Source: Bacillota bacterium
GTDB lineage: Bacteria; Bacillota; Negativicutes; Sporomusales; Sporomusaceae
Direction: 5' to 3'
Length of the DNA stretch: 9,586 nucleotides
Assembly: GCA_023388195.1 (NCBI GenBank)
Contig: JAEWGR010000140.1
Coordinates: 1-9,586 of the forward strand
Each line of letters opens with the position of its first letter. Within the stretch, counting starts at the first letter, position 1. Under the pieces are notes generated by a model. That model did not search any database. It was not told where the DNA came from and saw only the letters and a list, made by a program, of their open reading frames with translations. Below, piece by piece: positions 1 through 7,220 of the stretch. Made by a program: the position numbers and the translations under genes.

Positions 1-322
1 CTGCAATTCCGACCCCGCTAACCGTTACAGCCGCAAAAATCAACCAGTAATTGGAGAAAAAACCGACAGCTGACAATCCACAGCCAGCTAATAAAATACC
101 GCCCGGCATAAGCCAGGGCTTTGAGCTTTTATCGGCAAGATATCCAAAGAAGGGCTGTATAATAGAAGAAACAAAACTTGCCGCAAACACAAGGCCAGCA
201 GCGGCAGTATAGCTCAAATTGTACTCCACAATCAAAAAAGGTAATATAGCCGGCAAAGCACCTTGATTTAAATCAGTAAATAAATGTCCTGCAGACAGCA
301 ACCAAAGAAACCGATTTTTCAC
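1..322 (-). CDS. MFS transporter, Fsr (fosmidomycin-resistance)-like, N-terminal part, cut by window edge
   Basis: Inner-membrane transporter of the major facilitator superfamily; only the first 107 codons are in the window and the rest lies beyond position 1. The start is a GTG at 320-322 with a GAGGT Shine-Dalgarno about 7 nt upstream. The protein begins MKNRFLWLLSAGHLFTDLNQ, and the early HLFTDLNQGALPAILPF segment is typical of the Fsr-type MFS subfamily, where a conserved His and Asp sit in the first helix. Helices 1 and 2 are followed by a GYLADKSSKPW loop, the MFS motif A between helices 2 and 3, then two further hydrophobic stretches. It lies 51 bp downstream of the GntR regulator on the same strand and is probably its target. 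The substrate cannot be deduced: members of this family include fosmidomycin exporters and uncharacterised drug or sugar-analogue effluxers. Confidence 0.85.
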   Translation of the reverse strand, partial: MKNRFLWLLSAGHLFTDLNQGALPAILPFLIVEYNLSYTAAAGLVFAASFVSSIIQPFFGYLADKSSKPWLMPGGILLAGCGLSAVGFFSNYWLIFAAVTVSGVGIA

Positions 323-344
323 TTTTGTTACCTCATTTCATCTT

Positions 345-367
345 ATCATCTGATGTTTAGTATTATA
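345..367 (-). promoter_or_regulatory. Putative operator and weak promoter in front of the MFS gene
   Basis: On the minus strand a perfect TATAAT (362-367) is followed at once by an imperfect inverted repeat, ATCATC-T-GATGTT on the plus strand (345-357). Its half-sites (TATCATC and GATGTTTA) echo those at the gntR promoter. No good -35 is seen at 17-18 bp. It may be a second binding site for the adjacent GntR regulator, controlling the transporter. Confidence 0.35.
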
Positions 368-373
368 AAATCA

Positions 374-1069
374 TTAGCGCAATAGGGCTTCTATGCTCTT
401 CGTTGTTCTGTCCAGATTCTCAGCAGTCCAATATTCAGCTGCTTGCCCATCTTTACGTTCAATAGCCTCTAATAACTGTTCATGGATGGAAATCTGGTTT
501 TGATATAGTTCCCGGTCTGAAATCAACTTGTCCAAGGCATCTCGCAATGCGTTGGAAAAACTGAGATATAAATCGGCAAGAACACTATTCTTACTCGCGG
601 CAGCGACGGCAAGATGAAAGGCAAGATCGCTATCAACATAGGCGCGCTTATCGTCTATACGTCTTGCTTCGCGTCTCTTATTGAGACTTTCACGCATATG
701 AACAAGATCATCGTCCGTCCGGCGCAGAGCAGCCAGTTTTGCTATTTCCAGTTCAAGAATATGGCGAACTTCGTATACTTCCAGTATGGTAGCCCGCCGC
801 AAGCGATTTTCCAATGGTTCCGAATTAATTGCTTTATCAAGTACATACGTCCCATCTCCCTGGCGAACTTCAAGAAGACCGGCTTTTACTAAAACTCTTA
901 CCGCTTCCCGGATTGTGGAACGGCCTACGCCAAACATGCCCATAAGTTCAGGCTCAGTAGGCATTTTATCACCAGCTTGCAGCTCCCCTAAGGAAATTTT
1001 TTCTTGAAGTTGCTGAATGACCTGGTCGCCTAACTTTTTTTGTTGCACACTTTTAAATCTAATATTCAT
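374..1069 (-). CDS. GntR-family transcriptional regulator, FadR subfamily (FCD domain)
   Basis: DNA-binding metabolite sensor of 231 residues, the usual length for this subfamily. Residues about 10-77 form the GntR winged helix, with the signature MPTEPELMGMFGVGRSTIRE followed by the GDGTYV wing. Residues about 95-227 form the helical FCD effector domain. Its metal or ligand site is partly visible: D148 and H152 (DLAFH) and H196 (SIHEQL). The position expected to hold the last His, 22 residues after H196, is N218, so the canonical Asp-His-His-His set is incomplete. The ATG at 1067-1069 has AGGAG 8 nt upstream. A strong sigma-A promoter overlaps an inverted repeat, which suggests autorepression. 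The downstream MFS gene is the likely target. The effector is unknown; FCD proteins usually sense organic acids or sugar acids. Confidence 0.9.
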   Translation of the reverse strand: MNIRFKSVQQKKLGDQVIQQLQEKISLGELQAGDKMPTEPELMGMFGVGRSTIREAVRVLVKAGLLEVRQGDGTYVLDKAINSEPLENRLRRATILEVYEVRHILELEIAKLAALRRTDDDLVHMRESLNKRREARRIDDKRAYVDSDLAFHLAVAAASKNSVLADLYLSFSNALRDALDKLISDRELYQNQISIHEQLLEAIERKDGQAAEYWTAENLDRTTKSIEALLR

Positions 1070-1086
1070 CAGATCATCTCCTGTTT

Positions 1087-1103
1087 GATGTTAGATTATC
1101 ATC
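1087..1103. promoter_or_regulatory. Probable GntR autoregulatory operator
   Basis: Imperfect inverted repeat GATGTTA-gat-TATCATC (plus strand), with 6 of 7 positions complementary. It covers the -10 element of the gntR promoter, where a bound repressor would block RNA polymerase. Assignment to the GntR protein rests on position and on related half-sites in front of the MFS gene. Confidence 0.45.
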
Positions 1104-1122
1104 TTAATAACGGTGTTGTCAA
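1093..1122 (-). promoter_or_regulatory. Sigma-A-type promoter of gntR
   Basis: Minus-strand TTGACA (1117-1122), an 18-bp spacer, and TAATCT (1093-1098). An alternative register gives ATAATC at 17 bp. The -35 is a perfect consensus. Transcription would begin near 1086, leaving a short leader of about 17 nt to the ATG. Confidence 0.7.
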
Positions 1123-1145
1123 GGAACAAAAATGGCGCTCACAAG

Positions 1146-1310
1146 TCACTGTCCCCCCCGGACCATATAGACAATAATGGTGAGGGCCGCTATCGCCAGC
1201 CTGTATACTGCAAAGATAGCAAAATTATGGTTTTGGAGGTATTTGAGTAAAAAACCAATGCTGATAAGACCAATGATAGCTGATGTGATGGTGCCAATTA
1301 TAAACAGGGG
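1146..1310 (-). pseudogene. 5'-truncated remnant of undecaprenyl-diphosphatase (UppP/BacA), C-terminal end only
   Basis: An open frame of 54 codons ends at TGA (1146-1148). It is preceded in frame by a TAA (1311-1313) and has no start codon or ribosome site at its beginning. The peptide reads as the end of UppP: a membrane helix LFIIGTITSAIIGLISIG, then FLLKYLQNHNFAIFAVYRLA and a final hydrophobic segment. The pattern 'FLLKYL...HxFxxFAxYR' is characteristic of the last helices of this family. Intact UppP is about 260-280 residues, so roughly four fifths of the gene is missing. It follows the EamA gene on the same strand, so the gene was probably once the last member of the operon and lost its 5' part by deletion. 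Family assignment is from memory of the conserved tail, not from a search. Confidence 0.7.
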
Positions 1311-1362
1311 TTAGCAATATTCTAATAAATATCGTAAAGTACATTCAGCCTTTGAAGGAAAT

Positions 1363-1794
1363 TTACCCCCAGGCCACGAGTATCGCCCCGATGGCAATCA
1401 GGGCCACGCCGAGGCCGCCCAGCATACTGATTTTTTCCCCCAACAAACCGACAGCGATGACGGTGGCAATTACAACGCTTAATTTGTCTATGGGCGCCAC
1501 CTGAGATACATTGCCGTATTTGAGGGCCAGGAAATAAAACAGCCAGGACAGCGCGCCGGCAACGCCACTAAGGATTATATAGGTTATAGCTTTTTTATCG
1601 GCTATGATTGCCGGGACCTCTGCTAAGCTCCCCTGGCACACAACAACTAAAATTAAAAATACCGCCATAATGACTGATCTGATCGCAGTGGCGGTATTGG
1701 CATCTATCGATTGCAAGCCGATTTTGCTGAATATCGCTACAAATGCCGCCATGATGGCGGATAACAATCCGAATACCAGCCAAAGCTTTTCCAT
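1363..1794 (-). CDS. Half-size EamA/DMT-family membrane transporter
   Basis: Small integral membrane protein of 143 residues, made of one EamA domain with about five hydrophobic helices (near residues 2-24, 32-53, 66-92, 96-117 and 120-143). Full-size EamA proteins have two such domains, so this one probably works as a dimer. The segment VSQVAPIDKLSVVIA followed by LLGE is typical of the family's fourth helix. Two ATGs are possible. GGAGG (1802-1806) is 7 nt from the second ATG (1794) but touches the first (1800), so the second was chosen. It is the last intact gene of the glycosyltransferase/two-component operon, 62 bp after the kinase. ArnE and ArnF, flippase subunits for undecaprenyl-phosphate-aminoarabinose, are half-size proteins of the same superfamily, so a carrier-lipid flippase role is plausible here but is inference. 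Confidence 0.88.
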   Translation of the reverse strand: MEKLWLVFGLLSAIMAAFVAIFSKIGLQSIDANTATAIRSVIMAVFLILVVVCQGSLAEVPAIIADKKAITYIILSGVAGALSWLFYFLALKYGNVSQVAPIDKLSVVIATVIAVGLLGEKISMLGGLGVALIAIGAILVAWG

Positions 1795-1822
1795 ATGCAT
1801 TCCTCCAACCGACGCCGCAAAC

Positions 1823-1847
1823 TTTTTTTATAGCAACGATAAAAAAA
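1823..1847. repeat. A/T-only inverted repeat between kinase and EamA genes
   Basis: Perfect 9-bp arms TTTTTTTAT (1823-1831) and ATAAAAAAA (1839-1847) with a 7-nt loop. It sits in the only sizeable gap of the operon. A stem made solely of A-U pairs is a weak terminator, so it may be incidental or a minor stability element. Confidence 0.35.
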
Positions 1848-1856
1848 CGGCAATAT

Positions 1857-3152
1857 TCACAGGGGTAAACTAACAATAAATGAACTCCCTTTGCCCGGAG
1901 TGCTTTCCACTTTTATTTTTCCGTCATGGACATCCACTATCCACTTGGCAATAGACAGTCCCAGGCCAGTACCGCCTTCCTCCCGCGATCTTGCCTTATC
2001 GATTCGATAAAACCGCTCGAAGATCAGCTTTCGCTCGTTTTCGGGAATGCCTTCCCCTGTATCGTGCACGGTAATTGTAACTGCAGATTTTGGCGTTGCC
2101 GTTCTTGTGATCGCTACCTCTACTCTGCCACCGGCAGGCGTATATTTGATCGCATTATCAACCAGAATTAACAGCAGTTGGCTTATTCTTTCACGGTCGG
2201 CCAAAATGAGAACCCTGTCAACACCGCTCATTTCCAAATTGACCCCCTTTTCAAACGCTAGCGGTTGCATCGAACGAATCAGCGATCTTATGATGACAAC
2301 CAGATCAATTTTTTCTTTTATAATGTTGGTTGCTCCGGCATCCGCTCGGGCCAGGGTTAAAAGGTCGGTTACCAGTTTGGTCATCCTCCGGATTTCACTT
2401 TTCATATCATCAAGCACTTGAAGAGAGAATGGCGACAGTTTTTGGTCATTATCGGTCTGCACCGCCTCTACAGAAGCCTGGAAAATGCTAAGGGGTGTAC
2501 GCAACTCATGGGAAGCATCGGCGACAAACTCACGCTGCCGGGAAAAAGCCTGTTTAATCGGAATCATTGCCTTCCCGGCCAACAAATGTCCGGCAAAAGC
2601 AGCGATGATCAGAAAAACCAGTGAGAGTACGACCATCATGAGCAATAGCATTTTTAGCATGTGGTAATACGCGCTGATATCTTCTCCCACAAAAACAGTG
2701 CCCAGGGCCTGCGACGCGCCATATATTTTCATGCTACATAACATAACTACGGCTCTATCTCCATTCGGAAGACGAAATTTCTTCAGTTGAACTTCTCCAT
2801 CTGCGGCATCCCAATTGTGGATAATGTGTAGCGCACCAGCACGGATCACATGTGATGGTTCCTCGGCAGCAGCCATTTGACCGCTTGTATTGAAAACATA
2901 ATAAAAAATCTTTGCACCATGGTCTGTAGCCTCAGTTTCCTTGGGCGGCAGTTGATAAAAACCAGTTTTTTCGTTATACATCCCCGCTTGTTCTCTGGCC
3001 TCTTCTTCCGCAAAAGACCGCAGGTCCTGCCGCTCTTCCTGATAAAGAATCCACAGCAGCCCGGCAGAGCTTGCAACGATAAAAGCCATCATCATCAGCA
3101 TCATAACCATCGTATACCGCAGAGTCAGGCGGTTACGGATTTTCGTAAACAT
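1857..3152 (-). CDS. Sensor histidine kinase of the locus two-component system
   Basis: Membrane sensor kinase of 431 residues that phosphorylates the response regulator encoded just before it. Helix 1 (about 15-37) and helix 2 (about 166-189) enclose an extracytoplasmic domain of about 128 residues that resembles no sensor I can name. It has acidic clusters (EERQDLRSFAEEEAREQ and AAEEPS). The catalytic core is complete: H-box ASHELRTPLS with phospho-acceptor H215, N-box LVDNAIKYTP (N333), G1 DTGEGIP (from D364), F-box FERFYR, and G2 GGTGLGLSIAK (393-403). Only about 26 residues separate helix 2 from H215, too few for a standard HAMP. The start at 3152 was chosen because GGAGG lies 6 nt upstream; an ATG eight codons earlier lacks a good site. 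The gene overlaps the regulator by 20 bp, suggesting translational coupling. The stimulus is unknown. Confidence 0.93.
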   Translation of the reverse strand: MFTKIRNRLTLRYTMVMMLMMMAFIVASSAGLLWILYQEERQDLRSFAEEEAREQAGMYNEKTGFYQLPPKETEATDHGAKIFYYVFNTSGQMAAAEEPSHVIRAGALHIIHNWDAADGEVQLKKFRLPNGDRAVVMLCSMKIYGASQALGTVFVGEDISAYYHMLKMLLLMMVVLSLVFLIIAAFAGHLLAGKAMIPIKQAFSRQREFVADASHELRTPLSIFQASVEAVQTDNDQKLSPFSLQVLDDMKSEIRRMTKLVTDLLTLARADAGATNIIKEKIDLVVIIRSLIRSMQPLAFEKGVNLEMSGVDRVLILADRERISQLLLILVDNAIKYTPAGGRVEVAITRTATPKSAVTITVHDTGEGIPENERKLIFERFYRIDKARSREEGGTGLGLSIAKWIVDVHDGKIKVESTPGKGSSFIVSLPL

Positions 3153-3825
3153 CTTGAACCTCCAGCTTATAGCCAATGCCCCGCACAGTTTGTATAACGA
3201 CTACATCCTCAAACTGGCTCAGCTTTCGCCGTAACAGGCGTACATAGGCATCCAGATTGTTCGAAGAAACGTCGGTTTCCAATCCCCATATCCGCTCTAA
3301 AATGACTTCGCGCGGGATTATGCGTTCCTGATTGCGGACCAGCAGATCAAGCAGTTGAAATTCACGGCTGGTCAGTTGTACTTCCCTATCACCCCGCCGT
3401 ACACAATGTGTCAGGCCATTAAAGACCAGATTCCCGACTTGCAAAATATCCTCCTCTAGCCTCACTCTACTGCGCCTGGCTAAAGCCCGCAGCCTCGCAG
3501 ACAGTTCCGCAAATTCAAATGGCTTCACAAAGTAATCATCAGCTCCTGTATCCAGGCCCAGTACCCGGTCATCAATGGCGTCTTTTGCAGTCAGCATTAA
3601 AACTGCGCCGTGATAACCACGTTTACGAAGTTGATCACAGACGGCAATGCCGGTTTGCCCAGGCATCATCCAATCCAGAATAACCACATCATAGGGATCG
3701 TAAAGTGCATACTCCAGCGCCATATCCCCGTTTAACACCCAGTCAACCTGGACCCCGGATTTTTCCAGCATATGCTTGATCAATTTTCCCAGCTTCGCAT
3801 CATCTTCGGCAAGTAATACTTTCAT
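3133..3825 (-). CDS. OmpR/PhoB-family response regulator
   Basis: DNA-binding response regulator of 230 residues. The receiver domain (1-120) has all key residues: acidic pocket E7-D8-D9, phospho-acceptor D51 in LDWMMPG, T79, the aromatic switch Y98, and K101 in KPF. The C-terminal winged helix (about 127-222) shows the OmpR signature: LTSREFQLLDLLVRN, then NNLDAYVRLLRRKL as recognition-helix region, and VRGIGYKL as the wing. AAGGGGG lies about 7 nt before the ATG at 3825. It is 32 bp after the second glycosyltransferase and overlaps the kinase gene, so it belongs to the same operon. The tandem-hexamer boxes upstream of that operon, the PAP2 gene and the dedA gene are of the type this family binds, so it probably activates its own operon and the two neighbours. 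Confidence 0.94.
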   Translation of the reverse strand: MKVLLAEDDAKLGKLIKHMLEKSGVQVDWVLNGDMALEYALYDPYDVVILDWMMPGQTGIAVCDQLRKRGYHGAVLMLTAKDAIDDRVLGLDTGADDYFVKPFEFAELSARLRALARRSRVRLEEDILQVGNLVFNGLTHCVRRGDREVQLTSREFQLLDLLVRNQERIIPREVILERIWGLETDVSSNNLDAYVRLLRRKLSQFEDVVVIQTVRGIGYKLEVQDVYENP

Positions 3826-3857
3826 TTAGATACCCCCTTATCCGGCAGCAACGCCAC

Positions 3858-5507
3858 TTATTCCGTAATAGTATAATAAGACAAGCCTTTACTATTTTTT
3901 AACAATCGGTAATCAAAATTAGCTGCCTCCAGCAAAAATTGCTCTCTTTGCTTATCCTCCACGATAATCAGCCGGTCAGATAACAGGGGCTTCGCCCCAA
4001 AGTCAGCTACTGCCTGGGTCGGCATGGTGTATTTGCTTGACCAGTCCAGCCCTTCCAGCTGTGAAGCCGCTTCAGGGGACGGTGTAAGCTTGACAGCGAC
4101 CTTACCGCTGTAAAAAACCGCCGAAGTGCTGTAAAACTGGTACATCCCTATCTTCTCCGCACCAAGGTCGATCATACTTTCTGCCGCCTCCTTTCCTGAC
4201 CGGCTTTCAGCTATGGCAGGAAATATAAACAGGGAAAGTATGATATATGACCCCAGTTGGCACAGGCAAAGCAATTTAAAAACATCGGCCGCAGTCCGGT
4301 TTCTTGCGTTCCAGGCACTAAATACCAGGAGCAGCAGCAGACTGCATGCTGCCAGGCCGAATTCCCACCCGGCCAGATAGCGATAAGCTGCAATCATATA
4401 TATAACCATGAGCAACGCCATCGGAACTCCTGCCCAGCAGAAAATGGACGCCGCTTTATTTTGCGCAAACATCCGCTCCAGTTGCACAGCCGTTAGGATT
4501 GCCGTCGGAAAGAGGATGGGGAATGTATAGGTCAGGTACTTAGTGGCCATTAGCGAGTAAAAAACAAAGTAAGCCGCTATCCAGAGGAGGAGAAATAACA
4601 ACAGCGGCGACGTGCGGGATCGCAAGTCCTTACAGCCCTGAAACAAAGCTTTTATGGCTAAAGCAGACCAAGGTAATACACTGACCACAAATACACCAAG
4701 ATAATAGTAGCTCACATTATCCTTGGGATGTTCGGAAACAGTCGCGCGCAGATAGTTGTGAACGCCAAAAAAGTTATTGATAAACTCCGGGCCGTGCAGG
4801 GCATACATTGCGGCGTACCAGGGCACCGCCACAACGGCAAAGAGAAAAATCCCGGACGGCAAAAACATTGCTGCGAGTTCTGCCCAATTGCGCTGCAGCA
4901 TGATGACCAGCAGCATAACCAAACCAGGCAGCAGAACACCAACCGGCCCTTTGGTCAGTACTGCCAGCGCCATGCTGACATAAGCAGCCAGATACCATCG
5001 CTTAGTGCCATCCATTTTTACATACCCCAGGTAAAAAAAGCCCAGGGCAGCGCAATTAAATACAAAGAACACCATATCGGTAAGAACTAACTTTGCCAGC
5101 AGGATATACTCGAAGGAGGTTCCCATAATCACCACCGCCAAAAATGCAGCCCTGGGCGTTGTGATTTTTCTTGTAAACCAGTACAGCAGCACCACCCCCG
5201 CGCTGGCAAACAAAGCCGGCATCAGCCGCGCGGCCCACTCGGAAAAGCCAAAAAGTTGAAAGGCAATGGCCGTAAGCCAATAAAAAAACACCGGCTTATC
5301 AAACCAGACATTTCCATAGATCCTGGGCGACACCCAGTCTGCTGTCAGCACCATTTCTTTCGCGGTAAGGGCATAGTTCGCTTCCACCGGATCGGTGATA
5401 GGCATGGCCTGGTTAAAAAACATATAGCCCAAAAACGAAATCAGAAACAGGATCCCGCACATTTTGGGAGAAGCTGCAAAATTGCTTATGTCATCAAAGG
5501 TTTTCAT
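3858..5507 (-). CDS. ArnT/PMT-like membrane glycosyltransferase (GT-C fold), second paralogue
   Basis: Integral membrane glycosyltransferase of 549 residues, close to ArnT in length. ArnT moves 4-amino-arabinose from undecaprenyl phosphate to lipid A at the outer face of the inner membrane. After helix 1 comes the first periplasmic loop, TDPVEANYALTAKEM (D39, V41, E42), then WVSPRIYGNVWFDKP (D70, K71). Further marks are VLTKGPVG, VPWYAAMYALHGPEFINNFF and HNYLR. About ten hydrophobic helices precede a soluble C-terminal domain (about 425-549) with MYQFYSTSAVFYSGKV. Where ArnT and the first paralogue have Asp before the Glu (DE), this protein has Val (DPVE). AAAGGA is 3 nt from the ATG at 5513 and 9 nt from that at 5507; the latter is preferred. 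It starts 27 bp after the first paralogue. The donor sugar and acceptor are unknown. Confidence 0.88.
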   Translation of the reverse strand: MKTFDDISNFAASPKMCGILFLISFLGYMFFNQAMPITDPVEANYALTAKEMVLTADWVSPRIYGNVWFDKPVFFYWLTAIAFQLFGFSEWAARLMPALFASAGVVLLYWFTRKITTPRAAFLAVVIMGTSFEYILLAKLVLTDMVFFVFNCAALGFFYLGYVKMDGTKRWYLAAYVSMALAVLTKGPVGVLLPGLVMLLVIMLQRNWAELAAMFLPSGIFLFAVVAVPWYAAMYALHGPEFINNFFGVHNYLRATVSEHPKDNVSYYYLGVFVVSVLPWSALAIKALFQGCKDLRSRTSPLLLFLLLWIAAYFVFYSLMATKYLTYTFPILFPTAILTAVQLERMFAQNKAASIFCWAGVPMALLMVIYMIAAYRYLAGWEFGLAACSLLLLLVFSAWNARNRTAADVFKLLCLCQLGSYIILSLFIFPAIAESRSGKEAAESMIDLGAEKIGMYQFYSTSAVFYSGKVAVKLTPSPEAASQLEGLDWSSKYTMPTQAVADFGAKPLLSDRLIIVEDKQREQFLLEAANFDYRLLKNSKGLSYYTITE

Positions 5508-5534
5508 TGTCATAAATCCTTTCTAATAAAACTG

Positions 5535-7088
5535 CTATTTGTTTTCATACATTACAAGCATCTTATCCGCTTGCCTAACAAGCAGGTAAAGCTTACCCTG
5601 CATTGCCGGGGGAAGTTGGTCATAGTTCTTCCTTTTCATAACCAAATACGTTCTGCCGCTTTCACCGGCGGCAACAGCCGCCAATTTTTCCTTAGTCAGT
5701 TCAGTGCCTGCCACTCCGCTGTAGTACATAAAGCCAGGCCGGTAAAACTTTTCAACATAAACCGGAGCCTGTCCGTCATAGTACTGCTTAAACTCATTAA
5801 CAAACGGTTTTACGGAAAGCCCGGGGGTAATAACAGGCAGGGCTTGCGTCATTAAAACCCCAGCAAAGAGCATTGCCCCCAGTACCTGGGTGATAAACAC
5901 AGCACCAAAGTTACGTTGAACACTCAACAGCAGAACAGAAGCCGTCATTACAGCTAAAATTACTGCCAGGACCCTGACAGAAGCCATCAGTTCCGTTGTT
6001 ACCGCTGTTCCGGCATAAAACATGCCGGCGCCCAGGAGCGCGGCAACGATTCCGAAAACGACGGCAGCGCACGATAACGCTTTATATCGCTGCTCTGTCC
6101 ACACTTTGTCGAAATAATAACCGGTCAGTAACGCTAGCGGAGGATACATTGGCAGGATATACGAGACGAGTTTTGTTTGTGATAGTGAAAAAAATAAAAA
6201 TACAACCGCTGCCCATATAACCAGGAAGATACAGATATCGCGACATTGTCCTTTTGCTTTGCAGCCTGCCAAAAAGGCCTGGACTAAAAAAGCAGACCAC
6301 GGGAAGAAGCCCAGGATTAACACGGGAATATAGTAATACCAGATTGCGCCTGACGCGTGCTCAGGCTGCAAAAAACGGGTTACATTGTGAAAACCTAAGA
6401 AAGTGTCAATAAAAGCCATACCATGGAGAGAGTACATTACCGCATACCACGGCAAGGCAATCAACGCAAAAAGCACGCTCCCGCTAACCACCTTCATTGT
6501 CTTTATCCTATTTAAGCTGCCTGTCACAAGCAGGTGCAGGCTAATAATCATCCCGCAAAAGAAGATCGCCACCGGGCCTTTGGTCATTACGGCAAGCGCA
6601 GTAAAACCATACAACAGATAATATTTGTGGTGCAGAAACGACAGCAAGGCGGCCGTCAGGAAAAAGTTCAGAGTCATATCAGTGACGGCGGCGTTGCCGA
6701 GATAGAAATATTCCAGACTGGTAGCCAACACCAGCGCGGCCAGCAAGGCGGCCCGTTCATTAAATAGTCTTCGGCCTGCTAAATAAACAAGAACAGCACT
6801 GCTTACCGCGAAAAAGGAGGAAGGAAAGCGGGCGGCAAATTCGCCAAAGCCAAAAACCTTAAAGGCAGCTGCCACCAGCCAGTAATATACCGGCGGTTTG
6901 TCATACCAGAAATCACCATAAATCCGGGGAGAAATATAATCCTGGAATTGCAGCATTTCTCTGGCTGTCTCAGCATACACAGGTTCATCGGGGTCCAGCA
7001 AGGGATGCGTTGCCAGAAAGGCAAACATGAGCAGAGAGGCTACACATAAAATCAGCGCAACCGAGAGCCAAACTTTTTTAGTTATCAT
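5535..7088 (-). CDS. ArnT/PMT-like membrane glycosyltransferase (GT-C fold), first paralogue
   Basis: First gene of the operon, coding for 517 residues. It uses a lipid-linked sugar donor at the periplasmic face, by analogy with ArnT. Motifs run in family order: helix 1, LLDPDEPVYAETAREM (D32, D34, E35), YISPRIYGDFWYDKPP (D63, K64), VMTKGPVAIFF, LPWYAVMYSLHGMAFIDTFL, and HNVTRF. About ten membrane helices are followed by a soluble tail (about 425-517) containing YVEKFYRPGFMYYSGV. It is clearly a tandem paralogue of the next gene, sharing the whole layout. The ATG at 7088 was preferred over an in-frame TTG at 7130, because it places helix 1 right after MITKKVW and the 14 extra residues look non-coding. 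Its GGAAAGGGA site is about 11 nt away, slightly long. A PhoP-like box and -10 lie upstream. The transferred sugar cannot be told. Confidence 0.9.
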   Translation of the reverse strand: MITKKVWLSVALILCVASLLMFAFLATHPLLDPDEPVYAETAREMLQFQDYISPRIYGDFWYDKPPVYYWLVAAAFKVFGFGEFAARFPSSFFAVSSAVLVYLAGRRLFNERAALLAALVLATSLEYFYLGNAAVTDMTLNFFLTAALLSFLHHKYYLLYGFTALAVMTKGPVAIFFCGMIISLHLLVTGSLNRIKTMKVVSGSVLFALIALPWYAVMYSLHGMAFIDTFLGFHNVTRFLQPEHASGAIWYYYIPVLILGFFPWSAFLVQAFLAGCKAKGQCRDICIFLVIWAAVVFLFFSLSQTKLVSYILPMYPPLALLTGYYFDKVWTEQRYKALSCAAVVFGIVAALLGAGMFYAGTAVTTELMASVRVLAVILAVMTASVLLLSVQRNFGAVFITQVLGAMLFAGVLMTQALPVITPGLSVKPFVNEFKQYYDGQAPVYVEKFYRPGFMYYSGVAGTELTKEKLAAVAAGESGRTYLVMKRKNYDQLPPAMQGKLYLLVRQADKMLVMYENK

Positions 7089-7132
7089 CGTATCAATAGT
7101 CCCTTTCCGATCTCGTTCAAATTCGCCCAAGT

Positions 7133-7153
7133 ATCCAGTGCGACTGACTGGAT
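7133..7153 (-). other. Hairpin in the leader of the glycosyltransferase operon
   Basis: Perfect 7-bp arms ATCCAGT (7133-7139) and ACTGGAT (7147-7153) with a 7-nt loop, within the predicted leader of about 90 nt. There is no U-tract, so it is not a terminator. Its role is unknown; it may affect mRNA stability. Confidence 0.4.
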
Positions 7154-7174
7154 CTGCAAGATACTGCGGTCTAA

Positions 7175-7220
7175 TTTGTCAGACTGAGTGTACCAAGCCA
7201 ATCTGAAAATACTATGAAAA
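7175..7220 (-). repeat. 46-bp direct repeat, copy 1 (promoter module upstream of glycosyltransferase operon)
   Basis: Matches 8003-8048 at 43 of 46 positions (mismatches at 7183, 7184 and 7198). Similarity stops sharply at both ends. It contains the tandem TTTTCA hexamers and the TACACT element, so what is duplicated is a promoter module. Confidence 0.9.
7187..7220 (-). promoter_or_regulatory. Predicted response-regulator-activated promoter of the glycosyltransferase/two-component operon
   Basis: On the minus strand: TTTTCA (7215-7220), N5, TTTTCA (7204-7209), N11, then TACACT (7187-7192) with a TG one base upstream. No sensible -35 exists at 16-18 bp, as expected when an activator replaces it. 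Direct hexamers repeating every 11 bp are the classic OmpR/PhoB-family arrangement. The start would be near 7180. Because the operon encodes a response regulator, positive autoregulation is likely. Confidence 0.6.

Noticed and set aside
1823..1847. A/T inverted repeat as a terminator separating the EamA gene from the operon
   Set aside because: A stem of only A-U pairs would be very weak, and the next gene is close with no promoter seen; co-transcription is more likely.
5256..5855. Plus-strand 199-codon open frame across the two glycosyltransferase genes
   Set aside because: It is antisense to two well-supported proteins, spans their junction, and its His/Arg/Lys-rich peptide matches no family; it is a shadow of the coding frames.
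7089..7130. Extension of the first glycosyltransferase to a TTG at 7130
   Set aside because: The added 14 residues (GEFERDRKGTIDT region) have no counterpart in the family, and the TTG has only a poor ribosome site.
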